DNA of 64,000 bases from an uncultured Duncaniella sp. (GTDB lineage: Bacteria > Bacteroidota > Bacteroidia > Bacteroidales > Muribaculaceae). Numbering within the stretch: the first letter of the stretch is position 1; every line of letters begins with the position of its first letter. Below, one piece after another: positions 35,577 to 44,374 of this stretch. The stretch spans positions 62,001 through 126,000 of the forward strand of contig CAJUSW010000010.1 of the NCBI GenBank assembly GCA_910589485.1, in the 5' to 3' direction. The notes under the pieces were generated by a model, which had not been told where the DNA came from, did no database searches, and worked only from the letters and a program-made list of their open reading frames with translations. Made by a program: the position numbers and the translations under genes.

Positions 35577-36409
35577 TTTGCATTGGGTTTAAGCGATCCG
35601 TAAAAATATGAAGCGGTGGCGCCTCCATCGATCAGGAAGTCGGCTCCGGTAATGAAGGCTCCTTGTGGGCGCATCAGCAGTTCGGCTACATTCGCCACTT
35701 CATCGGCTGTTCCAGGGCGTCCGGCGGGACATTTGGCAAACATGTTTTTATAGAAGTCGCCACGCGGCCCGTTGAATTCGTCTATTGCGAGCGGAGTGAC
35801 TATTATGCCGGGCGAGATAGAATTGATGCGAGCTCCACGCTCGCCCCACTTCACGGCTTCGGCCATCACACGCTTCACATTACAATGTTTCGCCATCTGG
35901 TAGGCATGGAGTGTATCATTTATGTTCTCCGGGTGGAGCATATCGAGTGAAAGCAGTTCCTCGGGCGGAGTCGTAGCAAGCATACGATCCTGTTCCGGAG
36001 TCAGAGCGGGCATACGGTGTCCGCTTTGGCTGGAGATAGTCACACCTGTGCCACCGGATTTGATTACCTTGCCTACTTCTTCAAGAAGTACCGCTGTACC
36101 GTAGAGGTCAACCCGCAGGATCGTTTCTATCGATGCCTGACTTGGTGAAACTCCGGCAGCATTGACGAGCATAGAAATCTCACCATATTTCTGAGCCTCG
36201 GCGATCAATGATAGTATTGACTCGCGACTCGACAAATCCATATGGAACGGCACAGCGTCAAATCCGGCATTGTTCATCGTAGTGCATATAGCGTTGGCAT
36301 TTTCCTCACTGCGATCTCCGACCACAATCTTCATGCCGTAACCCATGCGCCGGGCTATCGCCATACCAATCTGACCTGCGCCGGTCAGTATCATTACCTC
36401 TTTATTCAT
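35573..36409 (-). CDS. SDR-family oxidoreductase
   Basis: Short-chain dehydrogenase of 278 residues: TGAGQIGMAIARRMG (9-23, nucleotide motif), VNAAGVSP near 86-93, GVTISSQSGHR (catalytic Ser), YQMAKHCNVKR (YxxxK) near 165, then ARINSISPGIIVTPL. NAD(P)-dependent reduction or oxidation of a small alcohol or carbonyl. First gene of a two-gene unit with the RibD-like gene. A -7 box TAATTTTG lies at 36432-36439 on the minus strand. Confidence 0.9.
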   Translation of the reverse strand: MNKEVMILTGAGQIGMAIARRMGYGMKIVVGDRSEENANAICTTMNNAGFDAVPFHMDLSSRESILSLIAEAQKYGEISMLVNAAGVSPSQASIETILRVDLYGTAVLLEEVGKVIKSGGTGVTISSQSGHRMPALTPEQDRMLATTPPEELLSLDMLHPENINDTLHAYQMAKHCNVKRVMAEAVKWGERGARINSISPGIIVTPLAIDEFNGPRGDFYKNMFAKCPAGRPGTADEVANVAELLMRPQGAFITGADFLIDGGATASYFYGSLKPNAK

Positions 36410-36431
36410 ACATATCTTGTGTTGGATGATG

Positions 36432-36439
36432 CAAAATTA
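36432..36439 (-). promoter_or_regulatory. Promoter -7 box of the SDR-RibD unit
   Basis: TAATTTTG on the minus strand, 22 bases before the ATG at 36409. Confidence 0.55.
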
Positions 36440-36540
36440 GCATCTTATAATGTAATCACACTAACCCCAAATACGGATTATACAACCAAAATTTCATTTC
36501 TGCTCCCCGGATATGTTCTGCTTCACTATCGTGCATTAAC

Positions 36541-36701
36541 AACCGAAAACTACAAAACTTATACGCAGGCTCATCTTGCCGAAGCATGGGTACGATGACA
36601 TGAAACGTATCGGCATGACATTCTCCAGGCTCGGTGCAAGCTAAGCTATCTCAGCGGAAGCATATGCTATTGTCCACTCCAAACTTGATGAGCACTTATA
36701 G
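36541..36701 (+). pseudogene. Remnant of a small degraded gene
   Basis: Protein-like sequence appears in two frames: ENYKTYTQAHLAEAW, then after a shift YDDMKRIGMTFSRLGAS, an in-frame TAA, and AISAEAYAIVHSKLDEHL before a TAG at 36699-36701. The composition and continuity suggest one former small cytoplasmic protein broken by a frameshift and a stop. Not assigned to a family. The rest of the 36410-36759 gap holds two promoters only. Confidence 0.4.
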
Positions 36702-36759
36702 GCATGATTCTCTTTTTTTGTATATCTTTGCAAACGAAATCAAACATGCACCAACGATT

Positions 36760-37308
36760 ATGAATGAGATTGATAAGATGCGTAGCGGAGCCTTGGCCGA
36801 TATGTCGGCACCGGAATTACATGCAAGCTTCGTCCATGCCAAGAAAATTCTTGCCGAGTTGCGAGGCATGAGCACATATGATGACGGATACCGAGAATTA
36901 TTGGAGCAGCTTGTGCCAGATTTGCCATCAACATCTATAATATGTCCCCCGTTTCACTGCGATCATGGGCATGGTTTACGTATCGGGGAACATGTCTTTA
37001 TAAATGCCAATTGTACTTTCCTTGATGGAGCCTACATCACAATCGGTGCACATACTTTGATAGGTCCCGATGTAAAAATCTATACTCCCCACCACCCTCT
37101 CGACTATATTGCGCGCCGGGAAAGCAAGGAATATGCCTATCCTGTGACTATTGGCGAGGATTGCTGGATAGGAGGCGGGGCGATCATATGTCCCGGAGTT
37201 ACTATAGGTGACCGTTGTGTGATAGGAGCAGGAAGTGTTGTGACCAAAGATATCGAATCCGACTCTATGGCCGTGGGCAACCCGGCAAGAATCATCAGAA
37301 AACTATAA
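36760..37308 (+). CDS. Sugar O-acetyltransferase (LacA/Maa type)
   Basis: Left-handed beta-helix acetyltransferase of 182 residues. The ATG at 36760 (MNEIDKMRSGALADMSAPEL) gives the usual N-terminal maltose-acetyltransferase helix domain; a longer frame from 36634 is unlikely because a -7 box TATCTTTG lies at 36723-36730. Hexapeptide repeats run from about residue 75 (IGAHTLIGPDVKIYTPHHPL with the catalytic His) to VIGAGSVVTKDIESDSMAVG. It transfers acetyl from acetyl-CoA to sugars. A perfect hairpin terminator follows. Confidence 0.92.
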   Translation: MNEIDKMRSGALADMSAPELHASFVHAKKILAELRGMSTYDDGYRELLEQLVPDLPSTSIICPPFHCDHGHGLRIGEHVFINANCTFLDGAYITIGAHTLIGPDVKIYTPHHPLDYIARRESKEYAYPVTIGEDCWIGGGAIICPGVTIGDRCVIGAGSVVTKDIESDSMAVGNPARIIRKL

Positions 37309-37442
37309 ATTCGCTCACTCGCTTGTCTATCAAATAAATACACATGGCTTCCCATAAAGAAAATCCATGCAGATAGAGGTATCGAGGAGAGTGTACAAAA
37401 CTTTGTAGCCTATTAGAAGCGTATCGTAATAATAGGTATTAA

Positions 37443-37496
37443 CAAGAGTAAAGTCAGGCACCGAGTATCACTACTTGATGCCTGACTTTACTCTTG
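37443..37496. terminator. Bidirectional hairpin terminator
   Basis: CAAGAGTAAAGTCAGGCA (37443-37460) pairs perfectly with TGCCTGACTTTACTCTTG (37479-37496), 18 bp, between the convergent acetyltransferase and flavodoxin genes. Confidence 0.85.
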
Positions 37497-37553
37497 GGGT
37501 TTGTTTGGTTGATTATTATATGTGCGGAACCCCGAAGGGCTCGGCGTAGCCAA

Positions 37554-38117
37554 TTATTTTTCTATCCATGCTTTGATTTGTTCGGCACTTGCGGGAAGTC
37601 TAAGGCCGGTGTGCCATTTGAGGGTGGGATAACCTTTCTGCAAAGTTGCATCAGCCTCCGACATTGGGCTTTCGTATGATGTGCAGAAGGGATATAGTTC
37701 TTTCCCTTTCAAATCCGTGGTATCAAGGAAGGTACGGATTACAGCCGGCTCCTCATGCCACCAGATAGGGAAGCCGATAAAAACGGTGTCATATTGGCTA
37801 AAATCCACATCCAATGGCTTGATTGCGGGACGCAATGTCTGGTTCAGATGCTCCTGAGTGCATCGTGACTGTTCGTTTACCCAATCTACATCAGCCGCGG
37901 TATAGGGCTCCGCAGGAAGTAGCCGAACTATTGGCGAACCTGTCACTTCCGCCAATTTTTTAGCGGCAAGTTCTGTGTTACCTGAGTGGGTGAAATATAC
38001 TATAATCGATTTCATATCCTTCTTTGTTTTTGTGGTAGGTTCGGTCGCTGAAAGGTTGAAACTAAACAACAGAGCGGCTATCGCCATGACCGAGTTTATT
38101 ATGTATTTTATCTTCAT
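37554..38117 (-). CDS. Exported flavodoxin
   Basis: Flavodoxin-fold protein of 187 residues with an N-terminal signal peptide (MKIKYIINSVMAIAALLFSF, cleavage near SATEP). The FMN phosphate loop is YFTHSGNTELAAKKLAE (near 42-58), then FIGFPIWWHEEPAVIRTFLD and YPFCTSYESPMSEADATL. FMN flavodoxins are normally cytoplasmic; this one and four more in this window are predicted to be exported. It is 22 bases after the aldo/keto reductase, so both share one transcript whose promoter carries the island's composite motif at 39031-39060. Confidence 0.88.
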   Translation of the reverse strand: MKIKYIINSVMAIAALLFSFNLSATEPTTKTKKDMKSIIVYFTHSGNTELAAKKLAEVTGSPIVRLLPAEPYTAADVDWVNEQSRCTQEHLNQTLRPAIKPLDVDFSQYDTVFIGFPIWWHEEPAVIRTFLDTTDLKGKELYPFCTSYESPMSEADATLQKGYPTLKWHTGLRLPASAEQIKAWIEK

Positions 38118-38139
38118 TTTCTTGATTGATTAGTTGTGA

Positions 38140-38979
38140 CTATCTCCAGCCCATGAACATCTTGACAACCTCGGACGCATGGTGGTCGAAGAACAGGCTC
38201 TGTTTTGTATCAAGACCCGCGATAGCTGCCATGTCGTCCTGCGACAGCTCAAAGTCGAATATATCGAGGTTCTGCTGCATACGCTCTACATGAACTGACT
38301 TCGGGATGATAATCACATCGCGCTGAATGAGCCAACGGAGGGCCACCTGTGCGACAGATTTGCCATATTTCTTACCGATTGCCTCAAGCACCGGGTTGGT
38401 AAAGAAGTTGTTGCGTCCCTCAGCAAGAGGAGCCCACGCCATCATGTGGGTGCCAAACTCTTTCATGTATCCCTGAGCCTCAATCTGCTGGTCAAACACA
38501 TGGGTTTCAACCTGATTGACCGCAGGAACAATCTCCACATTGCTTGCCAGGTCGATGAAATGGTCGGGGTAGAAATTGCTTACACCGATTGCGCGAACCT
38601 TGCCCTCTTTGTATGCAGCTTCCAATGCTCTGTATGCACCGTAGCGGTCGCAGAAGGGCTGGTGGAGGAGCATAAGGTCGATGTAGTCTGTGCCGAGTTT
38701 GCGCAGGCTCTCATCTATGGAAGCCTTTGCTTTGTCGAAGCCATAGTTGGAGATCCAGACCTTTGACACAAGGAACAGTTCATCACGGGCAATACCACTT
38801 TTCTTCACGGCCGCTCCAACGCCTTCCTCGTTATGATAGGCTTGTGCGGTGTCAATCATACGGTAGCCGACACTCAGAGCATCGGAAACACAACGCTCAC
38901 ACTCGGCCGGAGATACCTGATACACTCCGTAGCCAATCTGGGGCATTACAACCCCGTTATTTAATGTTACTGTCTTCAT
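38140..38979 (-). CDS. Aldo/keto reductase (2,5-DKG reductase type)
   Basis: NADPH-dependent carbonyl reductase of 279 residues, cytoplasmic. AKR signatures: GYRMIDTAQAYHNEEGVG (catalytic Asp and Tyr), LFLVSKVWISN (Lys), LMLLHQPF (His), VRAIGVSNFYPDHF, and the phosphate-binding IIPKSVHVERM. Similar to DkgA-type methylglyoxal and aldehyde reductases. First gene of a two-gene unit with an exported flavodoxin. The upstream composite motif is at 39031-39060. Confidence 0.93.
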   Translation of the reverse strand: MKTVTLNNGVVMPQIGYGVYQVSPAECERCVSDALSVGYRMIDTAQAYHNEEGVGAAVKKSGIARDELFLVSKVWISNYGFDKAKASIDESLRKLGTDYIDLMLLHQPFCDRYGAYRALEAAYKEGKVRAIGVSNFYPDHFIDLASNVEIVPAVNQVETHVFDQQIEAQGYMKEFGTHMMAWAPLAEGRNNFFTNPVLEAIGKKYGKSVAQVALRWLIQRDVIIIPKSVHVERMQQNLDIFDFELSQDDMAAIAGLDTKQSLFFDHHASEVVKMFMGWR

Positions 38980-39030
38980 ATCGTAGTTTTATTTGTTCTG
39001 CAAATTAAACAAAACTCTGAAATCTTTGCT

Positions 39031-39060
39031 TAATACAAACTTCGGTAAGTTATACCTATT
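39031..39060 (-). promoter_or_regulatory. Redox-island composite promoter motif (site a)
   Basis: On the minus strand: AGGTATAACTTACCG followed by AAGTTTGTATTAAG. It closely matches the site at 50600 (AGTGTAAGACTTACCG, ACGTTTGTAAAAA). Probably the activator site and core promoter of the aldo/keto reductase-flavodoxin unit. Confidence 0.55.
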
Positions 39061-39068
39061 TTACCTTA

Positions 39069-40223
39069 TCAGAGTTGCCCTTTCAAAATTTCAAAGATTT
39101 CATCACGGGTAAACTTCTTGCAGCAACCGGGGGTAAGCACACAGGTATCGGCTGAATCGCGTAACACCTTTTCATCAGTGATACCCATCTGACTCCAACG
39201 TGTAGGCATACCAATTTCCTGAATGAAATCTTCAAGAAGATCGATACCTGTGTTTGCCGCACGCAAATCGTCATTGTCGTGGATGCCCCATACCTCACGG
39301 GCCATTCGTGCCAGTTTCGGAGCACCTTCGGGCAGATAATGACGGTAGAGTGCTGGGTGTATCACTGCAAGACCCTGACCGTGGTTGCAGTCGGTGTAAG
39401 CACCAACTGCGTGTTCAATCATGTGGCATTGGAAGTCGGTTATCTTACCGAGTTTCAGCATCCCGTTTTCAGCCATCGCTGAGTCCCACATCAACTCGCC
39501 ACGGGCAAAGTCATCATCAGGATTTGCTATAAGTGTACGGATATTCTTAATCACGTTGCGCATTATCGCCTCGTTGATTTCATCAGATACATTCGTGGCG
39601 AACGGCTGCCCCATATAGGTTTCCATACAGTGACTCAGAGTGTCAAAAGCCCCGCTTATTACCTGTTTCATCGGGAGAGTGAGAGTCAGGTCACTGTCAA
39701 GAACCGCAAAACGGTGGAAGGCTCCGAAAAGAGCTTGCTTGAGTTTCTTTTCCTCGTGGGTTATCACAGCTCCGTTGTTTTGTTCCGCACCGGTGCCGGA
39801 TGCTGTAACGACAGCGCCGCATGGAACAAACTCGGTAGGTAAACGGTGTTCATTATAGAACATACCCCAGACATCTTCGTCAGTCTTTGCCTGAGCAGAG
39901 ATAATCTTGCAGCAGTCAATTACCGAACCGCCACCAACAGCGAGAATAAAATCAACGCCTTCCTTACGGACAAGTTCTGCACCTTCCTGAACTTTGGCGT
40001 AAGTCGGGTTTGGCATAATGCCACCGAAATCAACAACGGTTTTGCCTGCATTTTCAAGCCAACCGCGAATTTTGTCATACAGTCCGGTACGTTTCAGTGA
40101 GCCGCCACCATAGGCAAGCATGACAACACTGCCCATATCAGGCATTTCTTTTTTCAGTGCTTCTTCGGCACAGCCTTTCCCAAAATATTGCTTTACGGGA
40201 TATTGATATGTGAATTTTTCCAT
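39069..40223 (-). CDS. Iron-containing alcohol dehydrogenase (YqhD/BDH type)
   Basis: NADPH-dependent aldehyde reductase/alcohol dehydrogenase of 384 residues. Nucleotide motif AVGGGSVIDCCK (near 94-105). Metal ligands are present: Asp and His in GAFDTLSHCMETY, His in QCHMIEHAVGAY, and His in CNHGQGLA. Resembles E. coli YqhD and clostridial butanol dehydrogenases, which reduce toxic short aldehydes. Last gene of the long minus-strand operon; it is 10 bases after the BASS-like transporter. Confidence 0.93.
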   Translation of the reverse strand: MEKFTYQYPVKQYFGKGCAEEALKKEMPDMGSVVMLAYGGGSLKRTGLYDKIRGWLENAGKTVVDFGGIMPNPTYAKVQEGAELVRKEGVDFILAVGGGSVIDCCKIISAQAKTDEDVWGMFYNEHRLPTEFVPCGAVVTASGTGAEQNNGAVITHEEKKLKQALFGAFHRFAVLDSDLTLTLPMKQVISGAFDTLSHCMETYMGQPFATNVSDEINEAIMRNVIKNIRTLIANPDDDFARGELMWDSAMAENGMLKLGKITDFQCHMIEHAVGAYTDCNHGQGLAVIHPALYRHYLPEGAPKLARMAREVWGIHDNDDLRAANTGIDLLEDFIQEIGMPTRWSQMGITDEKVLRDSADTCVLTPGCCKKFTRDEIFEILKGQL

Positions 40224-40233
40224 TTAATATGAT

Positions 40234-41196
40234 TTATTTTTTTGATTGTTTCTTGTTATAATGCCACAGTTGCCAACTGTTTATGATGTTTTGCCACAAG
40301 ATATAACTACTCGGAGCAATAGATGTGACTGGCAAAAGATAGGTGTATGAAATCCATATTGCGAATACTGTGTTCTTCTGCCCAAGTCCCTGACCGCCGC
40401 TTATTCGGTCTTTATAGCAGCCGCCAATGATTTTTCCGGCAGCAAATTGTATGCAGCATGTCAGAAGGCCAATTATCGCAAGGGTCCATATTGTTGCATG
40501 GCCCGCATCGCTGTTAGCCAAAGACCGTAGCGTCTGACCGACAACAACCATCAGGGCAATCCCCCAGAGATAGAATGCGAGTGATCCGCAATGTTTAAGA
40601 ATGATTTCCAACAGTTTGGGTAAAAATAAGCGTATGCCCCAAGCGAGAAAAAAAGGAAAGATGAGCAAAGGAAATACTTGTCGGCTTATAACCATCAACT
40701 GCTGAATGAATGTTGCATCGCCGCGACCTTCTATAAGAGGAAAAATAACCGGTATGGACACCGCCGCAGCCATATTGCTGATGATTGTATATGATGTGAG
40801 TGAGGCTTCATTACCTCCCAACTTTCCTGTTATTACTGCCGCTGCGGTTGCTGTCGGAGCAATAAGACACACCATCGCTCCTTCAGCTCCTATTCTGTAA
40901 GGAAATGATGGATAGAAAAATAACACAGCTGCAATCAGCACACATGACAATATCTGGAACAGCACAAGAATCAAATGCCATTTCTTTATCTGCATGTGGC
41001 GAGGGTTAATTTTGCAGAATGTAATGAACAGCATCACAAACACCAATGTCGGGATAAAGAATCCGACAAAACTTTCAACCGGAGCCTTCAATGGAGCCAA
41101 TACATTTATGCAATGGAACATCAGAAACACCAATGTCCCCATTGTTATACTTATTGGCAGCGTCCAGTTTTTCAATATGGCGATTACGTGATTCAT
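40234..41196 (-). CDS. BASS-like transporter
   Basis: Inner-membrane protein of 320 residues with nine to ten predicted helices, of the bile acid:sodium symporter fold (VESFVGFFIPTLVFVMLFIT, CLIAPTATAAAVITGKLGG, IGGCYKDRISGGQGLGQKNT). The SGGQGLGQKN region corresponds to the helix-crossing motif of this superfamily. It lies between two iron-type alcohol dehydrogenase genes with gaps of 9 and 10 bases. It may import or export the carboxylate or alcohol handled by these enzymes (inference). Confidence 0.75.
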   Translation of the reverse strand: MNHVIAILKNWTLPISITMGTLVFLMFHCINVLAPLKAPVESFVGFFIPTLVFVMLFITFCKINPRHMQIKKWHLILVLFQILSCVLIAAVLFFYPSFPYRIGAEGAMVCLIAPTATAAAVITGKLGGNEASLTSYTIISNMAAAVSIPVIFPLIEGRGDATFIQQLMVISRQVFPLLIFPFFLAWGIRLFLPKLLEIILKHCGSLAFYLWGIALMVVVGQTLRSLANSDAGHATIWTLAIIGLLTCCIQFAAGKIIGGCYKDRISGGQGLGQKNTVFAIWISYTYLLPVTSIAPSSYILWQNIINSWQLWHYNKKQSKK

Positions 41197-41205
41197 GCTA
41201 TCTTA

Positions 41206-42417
41206 TTACAGGCAAGCCTTAAACATATCCACAAGTTCATCAACGGACAAAGCACTGTCGCCCGCAAGTTGCTCTGCCGCATTGCGCAATGTCGCATCAT
41301 CAGGCACTCTGCCATATTCCGAATAACTTGTCGGCACACCGATATTTTTGAAATAGGCTTTAAGCCTGTCACAGCCATAGTTGATAATATTGCTGTCAGA
41401 TTCAGTGCTATCCGGAAATATCGAGCATATATAGCGTTTGACATCTTCACCATGATGTATGGCTATTGTTCTGAGCCATTCCGGAAACAGAACTGTAAAT
41501 GCCTGTCGGTAATGCAATGGCATACAGAGGCGGATAATCTCAACATCATTATAAAGGCTGAAACACCATGATAACTGCTTGCCACAATACAGCAGTTTGC
41601 TTGTAGTCATTGCCGAAGCCCACATCTGAGCGGCACGGGCATCGTAATCAGTCGGATTCGACTGAACGGCTTTTATACTGTCACGCACGGTGTTCATGAT
41701 GCTTACTCCAAACCTGTCAGTCAGTGGGAATGAGCCGCCAAGAAACGGAACACTTGCCTGAATGAATGTCACAGCCCCGGCGTATGCACTTTGCACGGCA
41801 TCAAGAGTAAACGTAAACTCTGGATTAAGCAGTGAAAAGTCGGCAAAGAAGCCATATAATGAGCCGTGTTCACCTGTTTCGAGATCGTCAATCTCTGCCG
41901 AGGCATCTGCTTCCGAACCACCGGAGGGATATGTCGGAACACTTCCGATGAGAAGCCGGTCTTCTTTTCCGGTCACCGGTTTCTTAAATGTAAGATAATC
42001 CCAGATGTCGTCATGCTTTGCTCCGAAAGCTATCATCTTGGCAATGTCCATGCAGGAACAGCCGCCGATCCCTATCACACATTCCACATTATTGCTTCGG
42101 CATATCTCTATACCCTTTTTGACAAAGGCGTAATGTGGTCCGATACAATTAGGTAAGTCGAACCATCTTATTCCATTTGTCTGCAATTCGGAAACAATGG
42201 CATCATATGCTCCATTTTGTTTTGCTGAACCACCGCCATACACGAGCAGGACATTTTTCTTACCATTCAGCAATTCAGGCAGATGCGATACGGCATCTTT
42301 GCCAAAATATACATTTATAGGTGTCTGGAAATGGAAATTACTGCAAGTGTAATTCGCCTTATTGGTCTTGTCCTTATCCAGAACAGCAGTCATTCTGCTT
42401 TGAGTATATTCTTCCAT
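41206..42417 (-). CDS. Iron-alcohol-dehydrogenase-like protein lacking metal ligands
   Basis: 403-residue protein with the iron-ADH fold. Nucleotide motif GIGGCSCMDIAKM (near 116-128) and VYGGGSAKQNGAYD are present. At the places of the metal ligands (sibling at 39069: GAFDTLSHCME and QCHMIEHAV) it has GAVTFIQASVP and WCFSLYNDVE, so the Asp and at least two His are missing. It may be a non-catalytic or changed-function member, or use another metal site. The ATG at 42417 is preferred over a TTG at 42420. A short palindromic element separates it from the zinc-ADH gene. Confidence 0.8.
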   Translation of the reverse strand: MEEYTQSRMTAVLDKDKTNKANYTCSNFHFQTPINVYFGKDAVSHLPELLNGKKNVLLVYGGGSAKQNGAYDAIVSELQTNGIRWFDLPNCIGPHYAFVKKGIEICRSNNVECVIGIGGCSCMDIAKMIAFGAKHDDIWDYLTFKKPVTGKEDRLLIGSVPTYPSGGSEADASAEIDDLETGEHGSLYGFFADFSLLNPEFTFTLDAVQSAYAGAVTFIQASVPFLGGSFPLTDRFGVSIMNTVRDSIKAVQSNPTDYDARAAQMWASAMTTSKLLYCGKQLSWCFSLYNDVEIIRLCMPLHYRQAFTVLFPEWLRTIAIHHGEDVKRYICSIFPDSTESDSNIINYGCDRLKAYFKNIGVPTSYSEYGRVPDDATLRNAAEQLAGDSALSVDELVDMFKACL

Positions 42418-42432
42418 CAAATGTAATTATTT

Positions 42433-42523
42433 TAAGTAAGTCTTAAAAAAACGCTATATGTAAGTCTTAAAGAGCTTGCTCAATAAATCTTGTTATTTGT
42501 GCATTAATTTTTACGACTTATTT
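42433..42523. repeat. MITE-like element, short copy
   Basis: Same ends as the element at 25479: TAAGTAAGTCTTAAAAA at the left and TTTTTACGACTTATTTA at the right, with the inner TATATGTAAGTCTTAAAGAG and AATAAATC shared. The long central palindrome is missing. It lies between two genes of one operon and encodes the last residues (NKS) and the stop codon of the zinc-ADH gene. Confidence 0.8.
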
Positions 42524-43650
42524 AGAGTTGACATATCAATGACATAGCGGAACTTGACTTTGCCGTCGCGCACTTTGTCGTATGCCTCAGTTATCTTTTC
42601 CGCATCAGCCGGAATAATCTCAACTTCGGGATAGATGTTGTTTTCTACCGAGTAGTTGATCGCCTCCTGCGTTTCAGGAATACTACCTATACGGGAGCCG
42701 AAAAGTCTGCGGTCAGCCATTCCGATGAAAGAACGCATTGAGATTGTCGGCATATCCTCGTTTGACGGAATACCGACTATACACATCTGGCCGTTCCACT
42801 TCAGCATCTTCATATACTGGATCGGGTCATAATTGGTCGGAATGGTGCTAATAATAAAATCGAAGGTGTTGTCAAGACCTTTCATTTCATCTGGATTAGT
42901 GACATTCACATACCGTTCCGCTCCAAGATTTGCGGCATCTCCACGTTTATCCTCAGTTAAATCAAATACTGTAACATTCGCACCGAGGTGTTTTAGATAA
43001 CGCACCGCCATATAACCAAGACCTCCAAAACCGGCTACTCCGACTTTATCGCCGGCTTTAACTCCGGCAAATTTAATCGGCGAATAAGTTGTGATTCCGG
43101 CACACAGCAACGGGGCGACTCTTGACAAATCAGCATTTTGCGGAATAAGTATCGCATAGTCTTCCGATATTACATAGTTATTGGAATAACCACCCTGTGT
43201 ACGTTCATTATTGTGGTAAGGGTCATGGTCGTGGTACGTTGAAACGGTGTTACTGCAATAATGCTCCTGCCCATTCTTGCAGAAATCACATTCATGGCAT
43301 GAGTTGATTATACAGCCCACGCCGGCATAATCTCCGACTTTGAATTTTGTGACATTCTTGCCCACTTTGACAACCTTTCCTGCAATCTCGTGTCCCGGAA
43401 CCATTGGATATTCTTCCTTGCGCCAGTCGCCGTGAACATTATGCAGGTCGCTGTGACAAATACCTGAATAAAGTATTTCAATCTGTATCTCATCATCTCC
43501 GACAGCATGACGGTTGAACTCGTAAGGCTTGAATACGCCCGTTTCATCGAAAGCAGCAAAGCCTTTTGTCGGGATTGAATCCTGCGCTTGCAACCCTGTG
43601 GCAGAAAACAATACCATTGCGATACCTGCCAATATTGAAAATCCTTTCAT
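42511..43650 (-). CDS. Zinc alcohol dehydrogenase with signal peptide
   Basis: 379-residue medium-chain dehydrogenase of the cinnamyl-alcohol/YahK type, but with a clear signal peptide (MKGFSILAGIAMVLFSATG, then LQAQD). Catalytic zinc site: GICHSD (Cys65), GHEIAG (His87, Glu88) and CAGITTY. Structural zinc: Cys118, Cys121, Cys124, Cys132. NADP motif: AGFGGLGYMAV (206-216). Such enzymes need NADPH, which is not expected outside the cytoplasm, so export is surprising. The C-terminal NKS and stop come from the palindromic element at 42433. Stop-to-start gap from the RibD-like gene is 6 bases. Confidence 0.9.
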   Translation of the reverse strand: MKGFSILAGIAMVLFSATGLQAQDSIPTKGFAAFDETGVFKPYEFNRHAVGDDEIQIEILYSGICHSDLHNVHGDWRKEEYPMVPGHEIAGKVVKVGKNVTKFKVGDYAGVGCIINSCHECDFCKNGQEHYCSNTVSTYHDHDPYHNNERTQGGYSNNYVISEDYAILIPQNADLSRVAPLLCAGITTYSPIKFAGVKAGDKVGVAGFGGLGYMAVRYLKHLGANVTVFDLTEDKRGDAANLGAERYVNVTNPDEMKGLDNTFDFIISTIPTNYDPIQYMKMLKWNGQMCIVGIPSNEDMPTISMRSFIGMADRRLFGSRIGSIPETQEAINYSVENNIYPEVEIIPADAEKITEAYDKVRDGKVKFRYVIDMSTLNKS

Positions 43651-43656
43651 GATTGA

Positions 43657-44370
43657 TTACTCCGATATATTATGGAATTTGTAACGCAACCAAACGATGC
43701 CATGATGCTTTTGCTCCACCGAGAGTAGCTCCAAAGCCTGACCCTCCGCCGGACGTTCTTCCGAGTGGCCAAGATATTCAAAGATTGACGGTGCGGTGGT
43801 CAGTCCGTCTATTCCGGGATAGATCACAAGACTTAATTCATTGATAAGCCCCTGTGCAAGCATCGCTCCGTCAATTATGCCTCCACCTTGCAGGGATATG
43901 GTCTTGACATTGAAATAACGCTTGACAAGTGTGAACACATTGCGAAGATTATGTACATCGTCCACCACAATGTAAGAAACGCCTTTTTCTTCAAGAGCCA
44001 CAAGATAGTCAGTTGTGACATTCATTCCTAAAATAGTAAGAATATTGTCGCCACGCAGAGAGTCTGAGGTGAAGAATATATCGGCATCTGGGTCAATGGT
44101 GATAAACAGCCTCGATGAAGTTCGGTTGCCCACAAATACTTTTCCGCTTTCGCCCACCGGTTGGCCTTTAGGCATAAATTTGTACGGAAAAGCCTCGCGT
44201 GTGGTGGCCTTTCCGAACATCCACGCATCAGTGACAAGACTCTTGCCTATTGCAGCGTATTCTTTGAATAGTTCAGACGGATTTGTGCCGTCAAACGGTG
44301 TGGTCCAACGTCCGGGCAACAGACGCCCGTCCACGGAACTCATTATGTGGCATATTACTTTTGGTGTCAT
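43657..44370 (-). CDS. RibD C-terminal/DHFR-like reductase
   Basis: Reductase-fold protein of 237 residues, homologue of the one at 34893. The start is the ATG at 44370 (MTPKVICHIMSSVDGRLLPG), 4 bases after the stop of the aldo/keto reductase; a longer frame from 44418 overlaps that gene. Motifs: HIMSSVDGRL, TISLQGGGIIDGAMLAQGLI and LSLVIYPGIDGL. Cytoplasmic. Not part of a riboflavin pathway operon; likely a NADPH-dependent reductase of unknown substrate. Confidence 0.87.
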   Translation of the reverse strand: MTPKVICHIMSSVDGRLLPGRWTTPFDGTNPSELFKEYAAIGKSLVTDAWMFGKATTREAFPYKFMPKGQPVGESGKVFVGNRTSSRLFITIDPDADIFFTSDSLRGDNILTILGMNVTTDYLVALEEKGVSYIVVDDVHNLRNVFTLVKRYFNVKTISLQGGGIIDGAMLAQGLINELSLVIYPGIDGLTTAPSIFEYLGHSEERPAEGQALELLSVEQKHHGIVWLRYKFHNISE

Positions 44371-44374
44371 AATA

